A DNA stretch of 64,000 nucleotides, taken from contig NZ_KQ948852.1 in the NCBI RefSeq assembly GCF_001514215.1, forward strand, positions 522,042-586,041, read 5' to 3'. Made by a program: the position numbers and the translations under genes. Source of the DNA: Streptomyces bungoensis. Lineage in GTDB: Bacteria > Actinomycetota > Actinomycetes > Streptomycetales > Streptomycetaceae. Under the pieces are notes generated by a model, which was not told the origin of the DNA, made no database searches, and saw only the letters and a program-made list of their open reading frames with translations. Below are positions 52,903 to 62,928 of this stretch, in pieces. The first letter of the stretch is position 1. Each line of letters opens with the position of its first letter.

Positions 52903-53527
52903 TTACCGGCCCCTGCGTGAGCGCCGGACAGATCCGACGTAGGCGCCCGTCGAGGGCCGGGGCCTCCCGATGCGGTCACTCGTGCCCAGTTCCGTGATCG
53001 CCCCCTGCGAGGCCACCGCGCCGCCGTTCCACTGCTGCGAGCCGCCCACGAACCGGCCGACCGCGTGGACGCCGGAGAAGTTCTGGATGGCACCGCAGGC
53101 GACCAGGACCACCGCGGCGCCCGGCACCAGGATGCGCAGCGTGCCGCGCACCAGGTCCGACCAGAAGTTTCCCAGCTCACCGGTGCGCGAGCGGGGGAAG
53201 CCGCGCACCAGTGCCACGGCGACGGCGATACCGACGGCTGCCGAGACGAAGTTCTGCACGGCGAGACCGGCGGTCTGCACGACGTGACCCATGGTCCGCT
53301 CGCCTTAGTACGACTGCCAGTTGGTGTTGGTCGCGAACGACACGGCCGTGTTGAACGACTGCGCCGGGTCGACCGCGGAGAAGTGCGGCGAGCCGGGCAG
53401 CACGCCCTGGAGCCGCTGGAGGAGGTGGAGGAACAGGACACCGCGCAGTGCCGACGGGGACGTGGGCGAGCGCCAGAGCGCCCATGAGGGCGAGCAGTTG
53501 GAGCACGCCCGCGAGTACGGGACCCAT
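52903..53527 (-). pseudogene. kdpA: kdpA remnant (potassium-transporting ATPase A chain)
   Basis: The first residues MGPVLAGVLQLLALMGALAL match the KdpA N-terminus, then about 40 residues are missing and the frame shifts. In the shifted frame VLFLHLLQRLQGVLPG...NTAVSFATNTNWQSY follows. A stop (TAA where KdpA has a TAC Tyr) interrupts it, directly before [19 protein letters not shown]. The recognisable part ends at [12 protein letters not shown] (about 52981), and an unrelated tail reads to 52903. Intact KdpA has about 550 residues; roughly 170 remain. Deletion, frameshift, nonsense and truncation together make this a clear pseudogene. No kdpB or kdpC is nearby. Confidence 0.9.
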
Positions 53528-53827
53528 GTGTGTTCTCAGACGGCCGGATCGGCCGTCGTGAACTCCTGAAGAGATTCGGGGTTGGAACTCGGTCGCTCAG
53601 AGGAAACCCCCTCTCCGGCCGGATCCGGTCCCTCGTTGACGCCCCTCATAGGGCGACCCGTACGCCCTTGACGGGACCCTGACGCCGTGGGCCGGCGAGG
53701 TGCCGGCACGAGACCGCCCCGACACGGCCGGGGATGACGACAGCCGCACATCTGCCCAGGCCCCCGGTCCCCGTGCTGAACTGGGGACGCCGGTCCCGAG
53801 GGGAGCCGGTAACGTGAGGAGCGAGCC
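53528..53827. other. Upstream region of the kdpA remnant, no gene seen
   Basis: 300 bp. On the minus strand the motifs GCGTCAGGG, CCGTCAAGGGCG and GGGCGTCAACGAGGG recur about 40 nt apart and could be the old kdp promoter region. No kdpF-like small reading frame was found. Close to 53820 the plus strand has the leader of plsC. Confidence 0.45.
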
Positions 53828-54556
53828 GTGTTCTACTACCTGCTCAAGTACGTGCTGCTGGGTCCCCTGCTCAGGCTGGTCTTCCGGCCCCGGATCGAGG
53901 GGCTGGAGCACGTGCCGGCGTCGGGGCCGGCGATCGTCGCCGGGAACCATCTGTCCTTCTCCGACCACTTCCTGATGCCGGCGATCCTGAAGCGGCGCAT
54001 CACCTTCCTCGCCAAGGCGGAGTACTTCACCGGCCCGGGGCTCAAGGGACGGCTCACCGCGTTCTTCTTCCGCGGCGCCGGGCAGATCCCGGTGGACCGC
54101 TCCGGCAAGGAGGCGGGGCAGGCCGCGATCCGCGAGGGGCTCGGGGTGCTGCGCAGGGGCGAGCTGCTGGGGATCTACCCGGAAGGGACCCGGTCGCACG
54201 ACGGGCGGCTGTACAAGGGCAAGGTCGGGGTGGCGGTGATGGCGCTGCGGGCGGGGGTGCCGGTGGTGCCGTGCGCGATGATCGGCACGTTCGAGGCGCA
54301 GCCGCCGGGGAAGGTCGTCCCGCGGCTGCGGCCCATCGTCATCCGCTTCGGCGAGCCGCTGGACTTCTCCCGCTACGCGGGCATGGAGAAGGAGAAGGCG
54401 GTCCTGCGGGCCGTCACCGACGAGATCATGTACGCGATCCTCACCCTGTCCGAACAGGAGTACGTCGACCGGTACGCGGCCGACGTCAAGGAGGAGCAGG
54501 CGGCCGAGAAGGCGGAGAGGAAGGCGCGCAGGGTGCCGCGGGCCCCGCTGAGCTGA
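53828..54556 (+). CDS. plsC: 1-acyl-sn-glycerol-3-phosphate acyltransferase (PlsC family)
   Basis: 242 residues. The NHX4D-type motif is visible as GNHLSFSDHF near residues 39-48, with ripening motifs FFFRGAGQIPVDR near 80 and YPEGTRSHDG near 118. It transfers an acyl chain to lysophosphatidic acid or a related acceptor at the inner membrane. The GTG at 53828 follows GAGGAG. The N-terminus is hydrophobic (YYLLKYVLLGPLLRLVF). It ends 31 nt before a strong terminator shared with the convergent tap gene. Similar to SCO1228 by position in memory. Confidence 0.9.
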   Translation: MFYYLLKYVLLGPLLRLVFRPRIEGLEHVPASGPAIVAGNHLSFSDHFLMPAILKRRITFLAKAEYFTGPGLKGRLTAFFFRGAGQIPVDRSGKEAGQAAIREGLGVLRRGELLGIYPEGTRSHDGRLYKGKVGVAVMALRAGVPVVPCAMIGTFEAQPPGKVVPRLRPIVIRFGEPLDFSRYAGMEKEKAVLRAVTDEIMYAILTLSEQEYVDRYAADVKEEQAAEKAERKARRVPRAPLS

Positions 54557-54587
54557 GCGCGGGGGCTGGCGGGCGGGAACCGCGCGA

Positions 54588-54616
54588 AGGGGCGGCCGGT
54601 GGATCCGGCCGCCCCT
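54588..54616. terminator. Bidirectional terminator between plsC and tap
   Basis: A perfect 12-bp stem AGGGGCGGCCGG / CCGGCCGCCCCT with a 5-nt loop TGGAT between convergent genes. Confidence 0.88.
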
Positions 54617-54635
54617 CGTGTGCCGTGCCGGGTGG

Positions 54636-56234
54636 CTACGGCTTGGGCGTCGCGTGCGGCGCGCAGGTGACGTCGGAGGCGTCCAGCTTGCCGGTGAGCA
54701 GGTAGGCGTCGACCCGGTCGTTGATGCAGGGGTTGACCAGGCCGGTCACACCGTGGGAGCCCGCGTCCCGCTCGGTGATCAGGCGGGAGCCCTTGAACCG
54801 CTTGTGCAGGGAGACGGCGCCCGGGTAGGGGGTCGCCGCGTCACGCGTGGACTGCACGATCATGACCGGCGGCAGGCCCTTGTGGGTGCGCACCTCGACC
54901 GGGGTCTGCTGCTTGGCCGGCCAGGTCGCGCAGGGCAGGTTCATCCAGGCGTTGGCCCAGGTCATGAACGGGTAGTCCTTGTTGAGCCGGGTGTTGTCCC
55001 GGTCCCACTTGTGCCAGCTGGTGGGCCACTTGGCGTCGGCGCACTCGACGGCGGTGTAGACGGCGTTGCTGTTCTCCGCGCCGATGTTGCCGGCCGTGTC
55101 CGACATGTCGGGGGCGGCGGCGTCGATCATCGCCTGGGTGTCGCCGGCGACGTACTTGGCGAACACCGAGGCGACCGGCACCCACGCGGAGTCGTAGTAC
55201 GGGGCGCTCTGGAAGAAGGAGATCAGCTCGGCCGGGCCGACGACCCCGCCGAGGGGGGCCTTCTTGGCGGTGGCGCGCAGCTTGAGCCACTGGGCCTGGA
55301 CGGCGGCGCGGGTGGTGCCGAGGTGGAAGGCGGCGTCGTTGGCGGCGACCCAGTCCTCCCAGTCCTTCCAGCGACCCTCGAAGGCGATGTCCTGGTTCAG
55401 GTTGGCCTGGTACCAGATGTTCTCGCGCGACGGGTCGACCACGCTGTCGACGATCATGCGGCGCAGGTGGCCCGGGAAGAGGGTGCCGTAGACGGCGCCC
55501 AGGTAGGTGCCGTAGGAGACGCCGAGGTAGTTGAGCTTCTTCTCGCCCAGGGCGGCCCGGATGACATCCAGGTCGCGGGCGGTGTTCGGCGTGGTCATGT
55601 ACGGCAGCATCCGGCCGCTGTGCTCGGCGCAGCCCTCGGCGTACTCGCGGGCGAGCTTGCGCTGGGCGGTCTTGTCGGCCTCGCTGTCGGGCACCGGGTC
55701 CATCTTGGGTGCCTTGACGAACTCCTGCGGGTCGACGCAGGAGATGGGCGCCGAGTGGCCGACGCCGCGCGGGTCGAAGCCCACGAAGTCGTAGGCCTTG
55801 GACACGTTGGTCCACAGCGCGCTCTTGGTGGTGACCCGGCGCGGGAAGCGCAGGCCGGAGCCGCCGGGGCCTCCGGGGTTGTAGACGAGGGCGCCCTGGC
55901 GCTCCTGCGGGGTGCCGGTGTTGCCGATGCGGTCGACGGCGAGCTTGATCTGCTTGCCGTAGGGGTGGGCGTAGTCCAGCGGGACGCTCACCCAGCCGCA
56001 CTGGATGGGCTTCTCCAGGCCCCAGTCGGCGGGGCAGTCCTGCCAGTCGACGCCCGCCTTGGCGGCGCGGGCGGCGGCGATCCCGGCGCCCAGGGCCTCC
56101 CGGTCCTTGCCGCCGTGGCGGCTGTCGGCGCTGGCCGCGGGCGCCGACACCGCACCGGCTATCAGCGTGGCGGTGACGAGTGCTCCGGCCGAACCGAGCG
56201 CCAGCAGGCGGCTCTTCGGTCTGTTGTGCCTCAA
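54636..56234 (-). CDS. tap: Secreted tripeptidyl aminopeptidase (alpha/beta hydrolase)
   Basis: 532 residues from a TTG start. The signal peptide is LALGSAGALVTATLIAGAVSAPAASA. The alpha/beta hydrolase core has the oxyanion loop YNPGGPGGSG near 110, catalytic Ser in GVSYGTYLG, Asp in VQSTRDAATPY and His in DAGSHGVTG. Tap cleaves tripeptides from the N-terminus of secreted proteins. The TTG at 56234 is preceded by GGAAGGGG and gives the family's usual N-terminus; in-frame codons further upstream would add an improbable tail. Two disulphide-forming cysteines in LNPCINDRVDAY...DVTC are conserved. Confidence 0.92.
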   Translation of the reverse strand: MRHNRPKSRLLALGSAGALVTATLIAGAVSAPAASADSRHGGKDREALGAGIAAARAAKAGVDWQDCPADWGLEKPIQCGWVSVPLDYAHPYGKQIKLAVDRIGNTGTPQERQGALVYNPGGPGGSGLRFPRRVTTKSALWTNVSKAYDFVGFDPRGVGHSAPISCVDPQEFVKAPKMDPVPDSEADKTAQRKLAREYAEGCAEHSGRMLPYMTTPNTARDLDVIRAALGEKKLNYLGVSYGTYLGAVYGTLFPGHLRRMIVDSVVDPSRENIWYQANLNQDIAFEGRWKDWEDWVAANDAAFHLGTTRAAVQAQWLKLRATAKKAPLGGVVGPAELISFFQSAPYYDSAWVPVASVFAKYVAGDTQAMIDAAAPDMSDTAGNIGAENSNAVYTAVECADAKWPTSWHKWDRDNTRLNKDYPFMTWANAWMNLPCATWPAKQQTPVEVRTHKGLPPVMIVQSTRDAATPYPGAVSLHKRFKGSRLITERDAGSHGVTGLVNPCINDRVDAYLLTGKLDASDVTCAPHATPKP

Positions 56235-56370
56235 GTGGGCCCCTTCCCCAATGAGGTGATGAGTGGTCAAGCGGGGATCCTCTCGGCTGTGAGCCGCCTG
56301 AGAACAGGGGTCGCCCACCATCTTTACCAATCCGATAAACGGAGGGTTACGTCCCGCTGAGCGGAACGGC

Positions 56371-57125
56371 TCAGCCCAGCAGGGCCAGCGCCTCGTCCAG
56401 CACCCGCCGCAGCGCCAGCGCGTCGGGGGCGACGGCGCTGACGAGGACGGCGGGTCCGGCGAGCGGCATCAGCGCGGCGCACTCCCCCAGCGTCCGCGCT
56501 TCGGCCGGCCGCTCGGCGAACTCCGGCCGTACGACGACCAGCTGCCCCACCGACCGGTGCCCGGCGAGCACGGCCGGCCCGTCCCAGCCGCCCGGCGCGC
56601 CGGGTCCGCAGCGCAGCTCCTGGTCCAGCACCGTGCGGCCCGCGACGCGTACCGTGAGCCGGCTGGTGAGCCGCCCGGGCTCCTCCCCCACGCGGCCCAG
56701 CACCTGCTCCTCGCGCAGCACCAGCCGGGCCCCGGCGGCGACTTCGGCACGCGTGGTGACGGACAGGTCGCTGCCCGCGGCCGAGATCAGCTGCTCGGGC
56801 AGCCAGTGCAGCTCGGCCCCCCGGGCCACGTCGAGCCGTACGGCGTACCGCGCCTCGCCCTTCGCCTGCCCGGGCAGCGCGAGAGTCGCGGCGGCCGACC
56901 CGACGGACAGCCGGGCGCCCTCCTCCACCCGCGCCTCGACCCGGAACCGGTCGCCGCCGAGCGGCCCGCTCATCGCGCCGACCAGCATCACCCGCGCCCC
57001 GTCGCCGCTCGCCCGGGTGCGGCGCGGCGCGAGCGGACCCGCGCCGTCCAGGACGGGCAGGGCCGTACCGCCGCGCCCGTCGGCGCGGGCGACGATCCGC
57101 GCGTGCGCCCGGACGCCGGCCGCCG

Positions 57126-57129
<4 letters not shown>
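56371..57129 (-). CDS. ureD: Urease accessory protein UreD
   Basis: 252 residues of the UreD/UreH family, with [16 protein letters not shown] at the start, then [19 protein letters not shown] and [18 protein letters not shown] in the core. It forms the UreD-UreF-UreG complex on apo-urease for nickel insertion. The start ATG overlaps the ureG stop by 4 nt. It is the last gene of the leftward ureABCFGD operon. Confidence 0.93.
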
Positions 57130-57803
<674 letters not shown>

Positions 57804-57906
57804 GTCGGCGGCTCCAGGTGTGAGGGGGTACGGCATCGGTCCGCGCGTGCGGCGTCCACGGAGGGGGCCGGGCGGGCGGCTGGGGGCCGGGCGGCGCGGC
57901 CCCGGG

Positions 57907-58581
57907 TCAGGAGGCGAACAGGCGCACCGGCCACCCCGCATGCCACTCGGCGCCCAGCTCCAGCAACGGCCCGGACGCCGCCGGCAGCGCGCCGGCCCCC
58001 TCGTCGAGGGCCCATCGCGCCGCCTCCACCGCCGTGTCCGCGGCGCGGTCCAGTTCGGGCGCCAGGCGTGCCAGCACCCCGGTCGCCTCGAAGGGGTCCA
58101 GGCTCAGCAGCCGCACCGTCGCCGTCGCCGGCCCGCTCACGCTCTCGTACAGCGCGCAGTACGCCGCGTCCACGGGGGCCAGCCCGGCCGCCCGCGCGGT
58201 CACGCCGAGCACGACCGGATGGTGCGCGCCCTTGGGGAAGTCCCGTGCCAGCGCGTCGAGTTCGGCCGACGGCCAGCTCGCCCGCGCGGCCCGCACCAGT
58301 TGCCGGCCGAGCCGCCGCGCGGCGCCGCGCAGGGCGGGTGAGGGGGTACGCGCGTCCGCCGCCGCGTCCAGGTCACCGGGGGGTACGCCGAGGACGGCGG
58401 CGGCCGCCAGCGCGCCCGCGACCAGTCCCGCGGTGTGCAGCCGGCCCCGGCAGAAGTCCTCCAGGCCCGCCGCCGAGGTGATCCGCCCGGCCTTGACGGC
58501 GGCCTCGGCCCCGCCGGAGTGCGCGTGCCCTCCGGCGGGGAAGCGGCCGTCGGCCAGTACGAGCAGTGCCGCCCTGGACAT
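57907..58581 (-). CDS. ureF: Urease accessory protein UreF
   Basis: 224 residues of the UreF family: [24 protein letters not shown] at the start and [23 protein letters not shown] near 153-175. It joins UreD and regulates the GTPase UreG. The ATG at 58581 overlaps the ureC stop (TGATG). Confidence 0.93.
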   Translation of the reverse strand: MSRAALLVLADGRFPAGGHAHSGGAEAAVKAGRITSAAGLEDFCRGRLHTAGLVAGALAAAAVLGVPPGDLDAAADARTPSPALRGAARRLGRQLVRAARASWPSAELDALARDFPKGAHHPVVLGVTARAAGLAPVDAAYCALYESVSGPATATVRLLSLDPFEATGVLARLAPELDRAADTAVEAARWALDEGAGALPAASGPLLELGAEWHAGWPVRLFAS

Positions 58582-60302
58582 CAGAAGAGGAAGTAACGCT
58601 GGGCCATGGGCAGTTCCGCGGCGGGCTGCGCCTCGACGAGTTCGCCGTCGATGTGCACGGCGAAGCTGTCGGGGTCGATCGCCACGTCCGGCAGCGCGTC
58701 GTTCTCGCGCATGTCGGCCTTGGTGACCTGTCGCGTGGAGGCGATGGCGGCGAACCGCTTGCCGAGCCCCAGCCGCTCCGGCAGCCCGTCCTCGAGGGCG
58801 AGGGGTGCCACGAAGTTGACCGAGTTCGCGGCCGGCGCCCGCCCGATCGCGCCGTACATCGGGCGGGGCAGGACCGGCTGCGGGGTGGGGATGGAGGCGT
58901 TGGCGTCGCCCATCTGCGCGTAGGCGATCTGCCCGCCCTTGAGGACGAGGTGCGGCTTCACGCCGAAGAACGCGGGCTCCCACAGCACGAGGTCGGCGAG
59001 CTTGCCGGTCTCGACCGAGCCGATCTCTCCGGCCATCCCCTGCGCGAGGGCCGGGTTGATCGTGTACTTGGCGACGTAGCGGCGTACGCGCCGGTTGTCG
59101 GCCCGCCCGTCCCCGGGCAGCGCCCCGCGGCGCCGCTTCATCACGTGCGCCGTCTGCCAGGTCCGCAGGATCACCTCGCCGACCCGGCCCATGGCCTGGG
59201 AGTCCGAGGAGATGATGGAGATGGCGCCCAGGTCGTGCAGGACGTCCTCGGCCCCGATCGTCGACGGCCGGATCCGTGACTCGGCGAAGGCCAGGTCCTC
59301 CGGGACCGCCGGGTTCAGGTGGTGGCACACCATCAGCATGTCGAGGTGCTCCTCGACGGTGTTGACGGTGTACGGCCGGGTGGGGTTGGTGGAGCTCGGC
59401 AGCACGTGCGGCGCGGAGACGACCGTCATGATGTCGGGCGCGTGCCCGCCGCCGGCGCCCTCGGTGTGGTACGCGTGGATGCCCCGCCCGGCGATCGCGG
59501 CGAGCGTGTCGCCGACGAAACCGGCCTCGTTGAGGGTGTCGGTGTGGATCGCGACCTGGATGCCGGTGCGGTCGGCCACGGTGAGCGCGGCGTCGATGAC
59601 GGCCGGGGTGGACCCCCAGTCCTCGTGCAGCTTCAGCCCGACCGCGCCGCCGCGGATCTGCGACAGCATCGCCTCGTGCGAGACGGTGTTGCCCTTGCCG
59701 AGGAAGCCGATGTTGAGCGGGTAGTGCTCCATCGCCTCGAACATGCGGGCCAGGTGCCAGGGGCCGGGTGTCACGGTGGTGGCCTTGGAGCCCTCGGCCG
59801 GTCCGGTGCCGCCGCCGACCAGGGTGGTGACGCCCGCGGCGAGCGCCTCGTCGGCTACTTGCGGGCAGATGAAGTGGACGTGCGCGTCGATGGCCCCGGC
59901 GGTCAGGATCCGCCCGTTGCCCGCGATGACCTCCGTCTCGGGGCCGATGACGAGGTCGGGGTGGACGCCGTCCATGGTGTCGGGGTTGCCGGCCTTGCCG
60001 ATGCCGGTGATCCGGCCGTCCCGGATGCCGATGTCGGCCTTGACGACGCCCCAGTGGTCGACGACGACGGCGCCGGTGATCACGGTGTCGGGGGTGCCGT
60101 CGGCGCGGGTGGCCCGGGACTGGCCCATGGACTCGCGGATGACCTTGCCGCCGCCGAAGACCGCCTCGTCCCCGGCGCGCCCGGGGCCGCCGGAGCGGTC
60201 CTCCTCGATCTCGACGAGCAGGTCGGTGTCGGCGAGCCGGATGCGGTCGCCGGTGGTGGGGCCGAACAGGTCGGCGTAGGCGGCGCGGGAGATCTCAGGC
60301 AT
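58581..60302 (-). CDS. ureC: Urease subunit alpha
   Basis: 573 residues, the catalytic subunit that hydrolyses urea to ammonia and carbamate. Nickel ligands are the HVHF pair near residue 139 and His in [13 protein letters not shown]; the carbamylated Lys is in GLKLHEDWG. The active-site flap histidine is in MVCHHLN. A normal-length, intact protein. The ATG at 60302 overlaps the end of ureB by 8 nt. Part of the three-subunit (alpha, beta, gamma) layout as separate genes. Confidence 0.97.
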   Translation of the reverse strand: MPEISRAAYADLFGPTTGDRIRLADTDLLVEIEEDRSGGPGRAGDEAVFGGGKVIRESMGQSRATRADGTPDTVITGAVVVDHWGVVKADIGIRDGRITGIGKAGNPDTMDGVHPDLVIGPETEVIAGNGRILTAGAIDAHVHFICPQVADEALAAGVTTLVGGGTGPAEGSKATTVTPGPWHLARMFEAMEHYPLNIGFLGKGNTVSHEAMLSQIRGGAVGLKLHEDWGSTPAVIDAALTVADRTGIQVAIHTDTLNEAGFVGDTLAAIAGRGIHAYHTEGAGGGHAPDIMTVVSAPHVLPSSTNPTRPYTVNTVEEHLDMLMVCHHLNPAVPEDLAFAESRIRPSTIGAEDVLHDLGAISIISSDSQAMGRVGEVILRTWQTAHVMKRRRGALPGDGRADNRRVRRYVAKYTINPALAQGMAGEIGSVETGKLADLVLWEPAFFGVKPHLVLKGGQIAYAQMGDANASIPTPQPVLPRPMYGAIGRAPAANSVNFVAPLALEDGLPERLGLGKRFAAIASTRQVTKADMRENDALPDVAIDPDSFAVHIDGELVEAQPAAELPMAQRYFLF

Positions 60303-60606
60303 CGAGGGCACCTCCGGTCTCCCCGCGCAGCCCCGGCACGATCCGGGCGCCGGTGAGCGGCACGAGTTCCACCTCGGCGGGGATGCCGGGCTCGAAGCGC
60401 ACGGCGGTGCCGGCGGCGACGTTGAGCCGCCTGCCGCGGGCGGCGGCGCGGTCGAACTCCAGGCCCGGGTTGGCCTCGGCGAAGTGGTAGTGGGAGCCGA
60501 CCTGGACCGGGCGGTCGGCGGCGTTGAGGACGGTGAGCCGGGTGACCTCACGGCCTTCGTTGAAGGCGACGGGGCCGGCCGCGAAGAGCACCTCTCCGGG
60601 AATCAT
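60295..60606 (-). CDS. ureB: Urease subunit beta
   Basis: 103 residues starting [20 protein letters not shown], a full match to UreB with [19 protein letters not shown] near 37-55. It overlaps ureC by 8 nt and lies 10 nt after ureA. Confidence 0.95.
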   Translation of the reverse strand: MIPGEVLFAAGPVAFNEGREVTRLTVLNAADRPVQVGSHYHFAEANPGLEFDRAAARGRRLNVAAGTAVRFEPGIPAEVELVPLTGARIVPGLRGETGGALDA

Positions 60607-60616
60607 CGCGGGCCCC

Positions 60617-60919
60617 TCAGACGATCGGGTCGTGGACGGTGACGAGCTTGGTGCCGTCCGGGAAGGTGGCCTCCACCTGCACGTCGTGGATCATCTCCGG
60701 GACGCCGTCCATCACGTCGTCCCGGGTGAGGAGCGCACGGCCGGACGACATCAGTTCGGCGACCGTACGGCCGTCCCGGGCGCCCTCGAGGAGGTGCGAC
60801 GTGATGAGGGCGACCGCCTCCGGGTGGTTCAGCCTGAGCCCGCGGGCCCTGCGCCTCTCGGCCACGTCGGCCGCCACATGGATCAGCAACCGCTCCTGCT
60901 CGTGCGGGGTCAGGTGCAC
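60617..60919 (-). CDS. ureA: Urease subunit gamma
   Basis: 100 residues starting [21 protein letters not shown], with [21 protein letters not shown] and [21 protein letters not shown], characteristic of UreA. First gene of the operon. GGGAGG precedes the ATG, and a GlnR-like box with a -10 lies 60-90 nt further upstream. Together with ureB, ureC, ureF, ureG and ureD it makes a complete urease without ureE. Confidence 0.95.
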   Translation of the reverse strand: MHLTPHEQERLLIHVAADVAERRRARGLRLNHPEAVALITSHLLEGARDGRTVAELMSSGRALLTRDDVMDGVPEMIHDVQVEATFPDGTKLVTVHDPIV

Positions 60920-60979
60920 GTCCCACCTCCCAGTCCGTGGTCGACACAGGCAGAAAAACCCCTGGTCGCGTGGATGGGC

Positions 60980-61011
60980 AGGCTAGTTCGCCCGAGTTTC
61001 AGGGACGTTAA
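60980..61011 (-). promoter_or_regulatory. ureA promoter -10 with GlnR-like box
   Basis: On the minus strand TTAAC-GTCCCT-GAAAC (60996-61011) matches the GlnR half-box gTnAc-n6-GaAAc. TAGCCT (60980-60985) follows 10 nt later and is a likely -10, so the box overlaps the -35 region. Urease is a known GlnR target in Streptomyces. The sign of control is not readable here. Confidence 0.6.
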
Positions 61012-61059
61012 CCGGATCTTGGCCTGTGCATGACCGGACGATGGGCCGGCGCATACGCG

Positions 61060-61338
61060 TCAGGAGGCGCCGGGCCGCCGGTGCTCGGCGGCGATGCCGA
61101 AGCGCTGCCGCTCCCGGGCGGCGGGGGTGGCCTCGCGCACCCCGGACACGGAGCTGACCACCTGCTCGCCGGCCGGCTCGTCCAGCGCGTCGAGCCGCTC
61201 CAGGTCGTCGGCCGAGACGAGCGCGACCAGGGGCTTGCCGTGCCGCGTCACGACGACGCGCTCCCCGCCGTACACCACCCGGTTGATCAGGTCGGCGAGC
61301 TCAGCCCTGGCTTGCGTCACCGGAATCTCGTAGGCCAT
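61060..61338 (-). CDS. Phd/YefM-family antitoxin
   Basis: 92 residues starting [21 protein letters not shown], the DNA-binding Phd/YefM fold with [22 protein letters not shown]. The C-terminal half (about 60-92) should bind a toxin. No RelE- or Doc-type toxin gene is adjacent in the window on either side, so it may be an orphan or a plain transcription factor. Two possible starts exist: ATG 61338 (chosen, with GGGTGG upstream) and ATG 61347. Divergent from the ClpP-like gene, with a palindromic region between them. Confidence 0.85.
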   Translation of the reverse strand: MAYEIPVTQARAELADLINRVVYGGERVVVTRHGKPLVALVSADDLERLDALDEPAGEQVVSSVSGVREATPAARERQRFGIAAEHRRPGAS

Positions 61339-61348
61339 ACCACCCATC

Positions 61349-61370
61349 GTACGTCAGGTACGTCCTGTAC
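61349..61370. promoter_or_regulatory. Palindromic element between phd and the clpP-like gene
   Basis: A 22-bp element starts and ends with GTAC, contains CAGG-TACGT-CCTG at its centre and repeats GTACGTC twice. It lies 11 bp upstream of the antitoxin ATG. Phd proteins bind such repeats to repress their own promoter, and the position would also affect the divergent clpP-like gene. Confidence 0.5.
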
Positions 61371-61423
61371 ATTTTTTACAGAAGCGGGGCCGCGGCGGCT
61401 CCGTCCCGAGGAGGGGTATGCCC

Positions 61424-62059
61424 ATGACCCGACCGTCCGCCCGTCACGTCCTGCCCGAGTTCACCGAGCGCACGAGCACGGGGCAGCGCTCGCTGGACCC
61501 CTACTCCAAGCTGTTCGAGAACCGGGTCGTCTTCCTCGGCACGCCCCTCGACGACTCGGCGGCGACCGACGTCATCACCCAGTTCATGCACCTGGAGCAC
61601 GCGGCCCCGGACCGGGACATCACGCTGTACCTCAACTGCCCGGGCGGCTCGTTCAGCGCGATGACGGCGGTCTACGACACGATGCGGTACGTCGGCTGCG
61701 ACGTGGAGACCTACTGCCTGGGCCAGGCCGCCTCGGTAGCCGCGGTGCTGCTCGCGGCCGGCACCCCGGGCAAGCGGTTCACGCTGCCGGGCGCCCGCAT
61801 GGTGCTGCGTCAGCCCGCGCTGCCCGAGCCGGTCCAGGGGCAGCCGAGCGACCTCGTCATCCAGGCCGGGGAGCTGGCCCGCACGCGCGACCTGATGGAG
61901 GAGATGCTCGGCCGGCACACGGGGCGCACCGCGGAGCAGGTCCGCCGGGACCTGGAGCGCGACCTGGTGCTGGACGCGCCGGGCGCGGTGGCGTACGGCC
62001 TGGTGGACGGTGTCGTCCCCCACCGCGGGGACACCTCCGGCGCCCGGCACGCCGGGTGA
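61424..62059 (+). CDS. ClpP-like protease subunit with catalytic His replaced by Arg
   Basis: 211 residues of the ClpP fold. Catalytic Ser104 lies in [14 protein letters not shown] and Asp180 in LERDLVL, but the residue 25 after the serine, where the histidine of the I-x-HQP motif belongs, is Arg129 ([10 protein letters not shown]; codon CGT, 61808-61810). The protein may therefore be inactive or ClpR-like and act in a mixed ring with other ClpP subunits. The ATG at 61424 was chosen because GGAGG is 9 nt upstream; the ATG at 61418 is too close (3 nt). Divergent from a Phd-like gene and followed 7 nt later by a small unknown gene. Confidence 0.88.
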   Translation: MTRPSARHVLPEFTERTSTGQRSLDPYSKLFENRVVFLGTPLDDSAATDVITQFMHLEHAAPDRDITLYLNCPGGSFSAMTAVYDTMRYVGCDVETYCLGQAASVAAVLLAAGTPGKRFTLPGARMVLRQPALPEPVQGQPSDLVIQAGELARTRDLMEEMLGRHTGRTAEQVRRDLERDLVLDAPGAVAYGLVDGVVPHRGDTSGARHAG

Positions 62060-62066
62060 GCCGCCG

Positions 62067-62375
62067 ATGCTGCAACCGGAGCTCCCGCCGCTGCCCGCGC
62101 TGACGCGCGCCGAGGGCGAGCTGATCGACCGTTACCTGGAGGTGGTGGACCTGCTGGGCCGGATCAACCCGGCGCGGCCCGGGGACACCTACCGCGCGCT
62201 GCGCGCGGCGCAGGCCCTGGAGCGCACGGCGGCCCGTCTGTGCGACGCGCTGACCCTGATGCACCGTCGGGGCGAGACGGAGCTGCACGGGGACACGCTG
62301 GCACGGGCGCTGCGGGTGCTGGACGGCGAGCGCCGCACCGCGCGCGTCGCGCTCCCGCCGGACGGCCCGGGCTGA
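62067..62375 (+). CDS. Small hypothetical protein downstream of the ClpP-like gene
   Basis: 102 residues, no signal or membrane segment. The predicted helices (LTRAEGELIDRYLEVVDLLGRI near 12-33 and LRAAQALERTAARLCDAL around 47-64) suggest an all-alpha protein. Starts 7 nt after the ClpP-like stop with GTGAG nearby, so it is likely cotranscribed. I do not recognise the family; it could be an adaptor or regulator of the ClpP-like subunit. Conservation would have to be tested. Confidence 0.65.
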   Translation: MLQPELPPLPALTRAEGELIDRYLEVVDLLGRINPARPGDTYRALRAAQALERTAARLCDALTLMHRRGETELHGDTLARALRVLDGERRTARVALPPDGPG

Positions 62376-62744
62376 GCGGGACGCCCGTCCGGCCCGGCGG
62401 CGTCCCGGTGTCGAGGGTGCCGCGCGGGCCGGACTCGAAACGCGCCGAACGACTTACGGCCGGGCGGCGTATTGATGGACGGGTTTCCGGCCCTCCCGAC
62501 TTGCGCACCGCCCCCTCGCGAAGGTCGTCGGAGGGTGCTTTTGCCCAGGTCCGGTGCTACGTAGGGGATTTGACGGCGGCTCGAACGGAGCAATGTCCAC
62601 TCGAACGGGCGAGTGGTGAGTAACGCCACAAAGTCGCGGTTCCGTTGGGATTTTCGGACAGGTGTGGGTGAAGATCCGTGACTGACGACAAGCCCCCGCC
62701 ACCGCGGCGGGGCGGTCCGGGCGGACGCCGAGTCCTGCCGCCGC
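62376..62744. other. Gene-free region with palindrome and promoter of the NlpC/P60 gene
   Basis: 369 bp with no convincing gene. A hairpin with perfect 7-bp arms, CCACTCG (62597-62603) and CGAGTGG (62610-62616), and a 6-nt loop lies upstream of GTAACGCCACAAAGTCGCGG, a stretch that I associate with promoters of Streptomyces cell-wall hydrolase genes. A transcript from here would contain the riboswitch. Confidence 0.45.
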
Positions 62745-62928
62745 CCGGACGACCGGTCGACAGGAGTGGATCGGCAGGAGTGGAGGACCCGAGCAAGACG
62801 GGTCGCCGGAACGGACGTTCGTCGCAGACGGGCGGCCGGGCCGAGCAGCCCTTGGGGTGAAGCCGCGGCAACGCGGCCGGGCAACTTCGCCAGCCCGAAT
62901 CCGACAGGTCATCCTTCACAGGCGGCTG
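62745..62928 (+). promoter_or_regulatory. c-di-AMP (ydaO/yuaA-type) riboswitch
   Basis: The leader before the NlpC/P60 gene carries hallmarks of this aptamer: TTGGGGTGAAGCC near 62851-62863, a GC stem CCGCGGCAACGCGG (62863-62876), then CCGGGCAACTTCGCCAGCCC and GAATCCGACAG up to about 62909. c-di-AMP switches of this class precede wall-hydrolase genes in Streptomyces and usually turn expression off at high ligand. The ends are approximate because the outer P1 helix was not fully paired by eye. The switch ends about 15 nt before the ATG. Confidence 0.78.
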
